Under the pieces are notes generated by a model. That model saw only the letters and a list, made by a program, of their open reading frames with translations. It did not search any database and was not told where the DNA came from. Made by a program: the position numbers and the translations under genes. Shown in pieces: positions 8,301 through 15,323 of a stretch of DNA of 16,832 nucleotides. Source of the DNA: Baffinella frigidus (taxonomy: Eukaryota; Cryptophyceae; Cryptomonadales; Baffinellaceae); NCBI GenBank assembly GCA_026770585.1, contig MU647030.1:85110-101941 (forward strand), written 5' to 3'. Position 1 is the first letter of the stretch, and every line of letters starts with the position of its first letter.

Positions 8301-11300
8301 TCTTTCGCGACGGAGGCGGAGGCGGAGAGCAAGCTCGAGACGATCCTCGGCACCGCTGCGCCTCTCGGGGTACGTCTGGGGTTCAGAAGTCTAGGGTTTG
8401 AGATTGCCATTTGGGGTCTAGGGTTTAAGATTGCCATTCGGGCATGTTTTGAAGGTGGGGGGTTAGGGATGGGGGGGTGGGGGGTTAGGTGTGTGTAGGG
8501 GTTAGGGGTGTAGGGGTTCGGCTTTCGGGGTTAGGGTTTTGGGGTTAGGGTTTCGGGGTTAGAGGTTAGGAGGACCTGAAGCTGAGAGCAAGCTCGAGAC
8601 TATTTTCACTTTTGTCGCCGAGGGTTTTGGGTTTAGGGGTAGTGTTAACCTCCAAACCCTCTCGCAGTGGGATGCGGTTCCGGGGTTGATCGAAGCGAAA
8701 CCGAAGCCGCGCGAGGAGCACTCTACCCTCGATATGCTCCACTGCTCTCACCGCAGACCCTAACGTTCAGGGTATAGGGTCCAGCCTAGGGTCCTATGTC
8801 CAGGGTATAGGGTTCATGGCAAGTGTTTAGCTCTTCACTAGGGCTGGTGAAGAGCTCAACACTAGCGCCATCAGCCCTAGTGAAGAGCTAAACACTTGCC
8901 ATGAACCCTATACCCTGGACATAGGACCACACTAGCGCCGCGCGCGCCGCGCAAGCGTTTACAGCAGCGCTAGTGGTGAGACCCATACGTGGTATTTGGA
9001 GCAACGAAAATTACTACGCACACGTTTTTATGGCAACGAACATTACTACCCGACCGCGTTGCTGTTACTGATAAGATGCTTTTGTGTAGTAATTTTCGTT
9101 GCAGAAACGGTTAACGAGAGTAAACCGCAAAACCTCGACCGCAGTGGGATGCGGTTCCGGAGTTCATCGAGGCGACGCCGAAACCCCATGAGGAGCACAC
9201 CACTCTCGATATGCTCGACTGGGCGGTGCCCCCCAAACCCGAAACCCCGAAAACGTGCGTCTACAACCGACTTTTAAAAAGAGGGCTTGGCCCGCCTTGA
9301 GACAGGTCACAAGTGGGAATATGGTTTCAAGTCCAGCTACGTGTAAAGTTGATCCTCGCCCGGGAAACACGCCAAAAGTTTACCCCTGGGAGCCATTCAT
9401 GGAAGCTATAATGTTTCATCTTGTACCACGAAACACTTTTAGCACGAAAAGGTGCGTTTTGACATTCTCATGTTTGATCGTTTGAAATTATCACGCCCTG
9501 GCGTGGCAGGTCGAGAGGAAGGAGAAGCTGCTCGTGGTTTTCACGTTTGTGGGGCATGGAGCCCACGCCATGTCCAGCCCCAAATCCTACCCCTACCTCC
9601 AAAGCCAGATACCCGAAACCAGATACCCGATACCCGAAACCAGATGCCCGAAACCCGAAATTCTATACCCGAAACCTGAAAGCGGGATGAGAAGCTGCTC
9701 GTTGTTTTCACGTTCGTGGGACACGGCGCGCACGCGATGTCCGGCCAAAATCCCGAAACCCTTCGATACCCGAAACCTGATACCCGAAACCCAAAACCCT
9801 CCGATACCCGAAACCTGATATCCGAAACCCGAAATCCGAAACCCGCGACGCGCACTCTCCGCCCCGGCGTCCGGCCCCAAGCCCGAACCCCTACACCTGA
9901 AGCCAGATACCCGATACCCGATACCCGAAACCCGAAACTCGAAACACGACATCCGAAACCCAAACCCCGAAAAAAGATACCCGAAACCCGAAACCCGGAA
10001 CCCGGAACCCGAAACCCGGATCCCGAAACCCGAAACCCAAAACCTCAAACCCGAAACTGGAAACCCGAAAGCAGGTTCGGGACGAAGCTCGCGGCAGCTG
10101 TCGGCAAATTCGCTGTGCCGAACAAGGTCGAGCGTTTAGGGTGTAGAATGTAGGGTGTAGGGTGTAGGGTGCAGGGTGTAGGGTGTAGGGTGTAGGTTGT
10201 ACGGTGTAGGGTGTAGGGTGTAGGGTGTAGGGTGTTGGAGGGTGCAGGGTGCAGGGTGTAGGGTGCAGGGTGCAGGGTGCAGGGTGCAGGGTGTAGGGTG
10301 TAGAGAGTACTAGCCTCGAGGTGACTCTCAAGGCACCGGACGTGCCGAGCAAGGTCGAGCGATTGGGGTTTCGGGGGGTTGGGTTTCTAGGGGGTGTAGG
10401 GTCTTTGATTTGGGTTTGGGGGTCGAGCGTTGAGGGTGTAGGGGGGTTATGGTTTAGGGGGTTTAGGGTCTGAGATTTAGATTTTTGGGTTTGGGGTTGA
10501 AGGTTTAGGGTTCAGGGATTAGGACTCAAGATTTACGGTTGAGGGCGGAGGGGTGAGGATTTAGGCTAGCGAAAACCCTCAACCAGGCTAACACATACCT
10601 CGAGGTATGAGGGTTGAGGGTCCAGGGTTTATGGCTCAGGGTTTATGGACCCTAAACCTAACCACGCAAGAGTGTAGGGCAGAGTGCTGTGTAGTAAAAA
10701 TAGCCAAATCTGGCTGTTTTGAAAAGTTCATAAGTCAACATTCTCCGCCGAGAAAAATAGAAATTCCGGAAAGTTGATACGAATTCCGTGTGAACTGACT
10801 TGTTTTCCCAGGTCAGTCTTACACTCTTGCGTGGAACACATGAGATGAAGACATACCTCCAAGCGGGTAACTCTCAAGGTGATGAAGATACAAGGAACGA
10901 TTGGAGGAGGGTTTCGTGTGCAGGGACCCTAACCCTGAACCTAACGCATTAGGCTAATACACATACCTACACGGAGGTGACGCCTACATCCTTTCCATAA
11001 ACTCTAAAACCTTTGACCAGGTAACTCTCACAGCGCCGGACGAAGATACGAGGAACGATTTGAGGAGGGTTTAGAGCTCAGGCTTCTCTGTGTATGCTCC
11101 AGGGGCTTTAGGGTTGTAAGGTTCAGGGGGTTTAGGGTTTAGGGTTTTCATGGTTGAGGCTGACACACACCCTGAAGCAGTTAAGACGGAAGTCGCCGGA
11201 CGGGGATACGAGCTTAGGGGCCTATCTAGGACCGGTATCAAGAGCAAAGATACGAGTTTAGGGTTGAGGCTTACAGACACCCTGAAGCAGGTGACACTGA

Positions 11301-14300
11301 AGGCGCCGGACGAAGATACGCGAAACGAGTGGTATAAGAACCTGCGCGCCGCACACCAGTGGGCCGTGCATCAGGTTTGTTGCTCATGGTTGGAGTTTGG
11401 GGTTTGGGGTTTGGGGTTTGGGGTTAAGAGTGTAGGGTTTTGGTGTTGAGGGTTTAGTGTTCCGGGTTCAGGGGGCAGTGTTTAGGGCGTAGGGTTGAGG
11501 GTGACACCCAATGACGCTGAAGGCGCCGGACGATGATACTAGGAACGAGTGGTACAAGAGCCTCCGCGCCGCGCACCACTGGGTCGTGCATCAGGTTTCG
11601 CGGGGGGGGTGGGGGTTGTAGAGGGGTTTGGGGGTTGGGTTCAGGGTTTTTTTGATGCTTGGGGGTTGGGGTTGGGGTTTAGGGTTCATGGTTGAGGGTT
11701 GGGTGTGCAGCGGTTTGGGGTTGAGGGGTTTAGGCTCGCCGGACGAAGATACGCGGAACGAGTGGTACCACACGAGGCCAACCAGGCGAACAGAATAAAA
11801 GGGGCTTTAAAAGTTTTGTACTGAAATGGTCACGTGTCGCGGCGCTGAGCGCCGCGACTTGTGTAAAGTCGCTGCTTTTCATCTCAAAATTACTGCACAC
11901 GTTTACAATCGACTTTTATTCTGTTCGTATAGGTAGCCTCGTGTGGTATACGAACCTGCGCGTCGCGAGTGGGCCGTGCTCCAGGTTTCGGTTGAGGGTG
12001 TAGGGATTGGGGATTGAAGATTTGGTGTGTTGGTTTGTTGGTTGTTGTTTGATGACTACACACACACTAAAACCTGGACCCGAAACCCGAAACCCCAAAC
12101 CAGCACAAGGAAATGAAGCGGTGGGCGCAGCTAGCCTCCCCAAGCCCCTGGACCCTACGCCCTAATCCCTCATTCCTCAACGCCAACCCTAAACCCTGCA
12201 CCCTGAAAAACAGCACAAGGAAATGAAGCGATGGGCACAGCTAGCCGCGGAGTTCTCGAGCATGGGCAAGTCCGCAGACGGCCTAGCACCTCCGGTACGC
12301 AGCACCACCCCAACCCCCTCACGATGCTTGGTTCACGCCAGGGGGAGAGGTGGGGAAAGACCTGCTGAAAGCCCTCCGCGATGAAAGAAGGCACACGCAA
12401 GGCAGTCACCTCGGACAGTTGGCTTCGGCGTCCGCGTGACCGGTCACGCGGGCGTTCACGATGGGCGCAGCTAGCCGCGGAGTTCTCGAGCATGGGCAAG
12501 TCCGCAGATGGCCTAGCCCCTCCGGTAAACCCCCTGAGCTAAATCTGCTGTCTCTCGAGATGAGGAGAACCCGAAACCCGAAACCCCGCAAGTCCGCAGA
12601 CGGCCTAGCCCCTCCGGTACGCAGCACCACCCCAACCCCCAAATTCAACGCGCAACCCTGGTACGCAGCACCACCCCAACCCCCAAATTCAAACGCGCAA
12701 CCCTGGGGCAAGTCCGCAGACGGCCTAGCACCTCCGGTAAACCCCCTGAGCTAAATCTGCTGTCTCTCGAGATGAGGAGAACCCGAAACCCGAAACCCGA
12801 AACCCGAAACCCCAAGTTTATACCCGTAACCCTCAAGCGTATGGCAGGTTTAGGGTTCAGGGTTACAGATTCAGCTTTTAGGGTGCAGGGTTTTGGGTTC
12901 AGATTGCAGCTGGGCGCGGCCTGCACCCTAAAAGGTTAGGGTTGATGGTGTAGGGGGTCTAGGGTGTAGCTGGAATCCGAGTTCTCGAGCATGGGCAAGT
13001 CCGCAGACGCCCTGTCCCCTCCGGTAAATCCTAACCCCTACACAGAACCCTAAACCCTAACATGAAACGCTGCACTCTACCCTGAAATTATACGCTACGC
13101 CATGCGCCTAATCGCAGGTTGAGAGTTTATGATTCAGGGATGAGGGTTGAGGGTTGATGGTTTACTGTTTAGATTGCAGCTGGCCGCGGAGTTTTTGAGC
13201 ATGGGCAAGTCAGCTGACGGCCTAGCCCCTCCGGTAAACCCTGAACCCGAATCTCGCAACTTCCAACCCTACACCCTACACCCTGCACCCGAAACCCGAA
13301 ACCCGCAACCCGAACCCGAAACCCGAAACCCAAAACCGTACACATAAACCGTAAATGTAACAGCTAAACCCGAAACCCAGCATCAGACCAAGAGTTCTTC
13401 ACCCAGGTCCTAAACTACTCAATAATCCTCTATGGGGGGACATTCTGGAGATCACAGAGGACCAGATTTATCTCAGAAAACGAGTTCTAAAACTCGTTTT
13501 CTTAAGTGAATTCCCCTACAAATTTGTCAACTTGTGCGGAGAGTAAAGAATAAGTTGACGATTTTGTGGGGGAATTGACTTGAGAAAACGAGTTTTAGAA
13601 CTCGTTTTCTGAGATAAAGATGGATGCGTTCCGCAAGAGGATCAGATGCTCTTTACCACAAAGTTAGTAATAACTACCTGTTAATCTTAATAACTAACTA
13701 ATAACCTCTAGAAATAACTAATTAATAATCCTTAGTTTAATGACTAACTATTAATTACTGGTAATAAATGACTAATAATCTGACTAAATTTATCGACAAT
13801 TGACGAAATTTATCCCTTCGATCGCAGATCATGGGGGACATCCTGAAGATTACTGAGGATCAGATGGACGCGTACCGCAAAGAGATCATCATGCTCTTTG
13901 ACCACTCGTGGTCGGCCCTTTCCGGTCACTGTCTTCCCTTCCCGCGGAAATATGTTGTGAAAGTCAACCCCCTTACAAACCGTCAACTTTCGAGTAGATG
14001 GACTGAAAACAAAGAGCCAATCTGGCGTGTTTGGGTCCTGAAGTGGACAGTTTGTACGGGGGGTGACTTGAGCAAAAGAAGATCAGATGGACGCGTACCG
14101 CAAGTGGACCTGTTGGGCTGTTTGACCACTCGTGGTCGGCCATTTCTGGTCAAACTACCTTGGACCACTCCTGGTCCGCCCATTCCGGTCTCTTTCCGCT
14201 CCGAAGTTGACGGATTTGTACCGAGAACCCAGCGTGTCAACTTGAGAAAAGTCAGCGATCCCGACTGAGGCAGCGCTATGCTTTGATAAACCTGACCACT

Positions 14301-15284
14301 CGTGGTCGGCCCTCTACGGTCAGTAATTTCCCTAAACCCTGAACCCTAAACATTAAGCCCTGAACCATACACCCTGAAGTCTAAACCCTGAAGCCTAAAC
14401 CCTGAACCCTACACCCTAAACCCTAAACCCTGGACCCTAAACTCTAAACCATGCACCCACCTTAACCCGAAACCCGAAACCCGAAACCAGGGGCATCAAA
14501 GGCGAAGGTGGCAAGAATGGAGAAGTTCCAAACCGGCATCAAGAGAGACATCGCGCTTGCTTCTTTTTCTTCTGCTTCTTCTTTATTAACCTCTTAAAGC
14601 CCTGTAAGCAGGTCCTATAGCCTTCTGGAAAGTGATCATTGCGCTTGTTATCGGCTACCGCACGGATCCGTATTTTCTCTCTAATTACTCTGCTCTCGGG
14701 TCCTTATTCCAAGTGCGGGATCCGTAATTTGTGTTGGGCGATGGGCGAGTTTGACAGATCGCGCTATTAGACATCCGTGAGTGTATAAAGCGTGTAGATA
14801 GCGCCAGTAGGGGTCCGTGATTTGCGTGTGACGTTTGGCAGGGACGTCGAAGGCGAAGGTGGCGAGGATGGAGGACTTCCAAACGGGGATCAAGAGAGAC
14901 ATTGCGCGCGCTGTTGGGTACAACGAGGAGCTCATTCGAGTCACTAAGGTACGAAACCACGCCTTTTCAGCCGCGTGATCGTGCGTCGTGTCCGCTAGGG
15001 ACACACGAAGACCCCAAACCGCACCTCTTTACGCCCGTGGCAACGAGGTCTTGTCCACACGTCCGCGTGTTTTCCGTGCGGATGGAGGACTTCCAAACCG
15101 GGGTCAAGAGAGATATCGCGCGCGCTGTTGGGTTCAATGAGGAGCTCATCCGAGTCACCAAGGTATCCTCCCGAAACCTTTCTCAGCAACGTCATCAATG
15201 CTCATCAAAGTCAGCCATCAATGCTCATCAAAGTCAGCTCATCAGAGTCACCGAGGTAAGGGTGTGCCGTTTAGCTTTTACAGT

Positions 15285-15323
<39 letters not shown>

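Noticed and set aside
9541-10048. Minus-strand frames rich in G-F-R-V-S-G-F-G and V-W-G-L-G-F
   Set aside because: These are the reverse reading of the CCCGAAA, CCCCAAA and GATACCC arrays, not genes.
13831-14268. 145-codon single frame as one exon
   Set aside because: Only the first 97 bases match the exon pattern. The rest reads through a foldback element and decayed exon copies, and the donor at 13925 gives the correct phase for exon 17.
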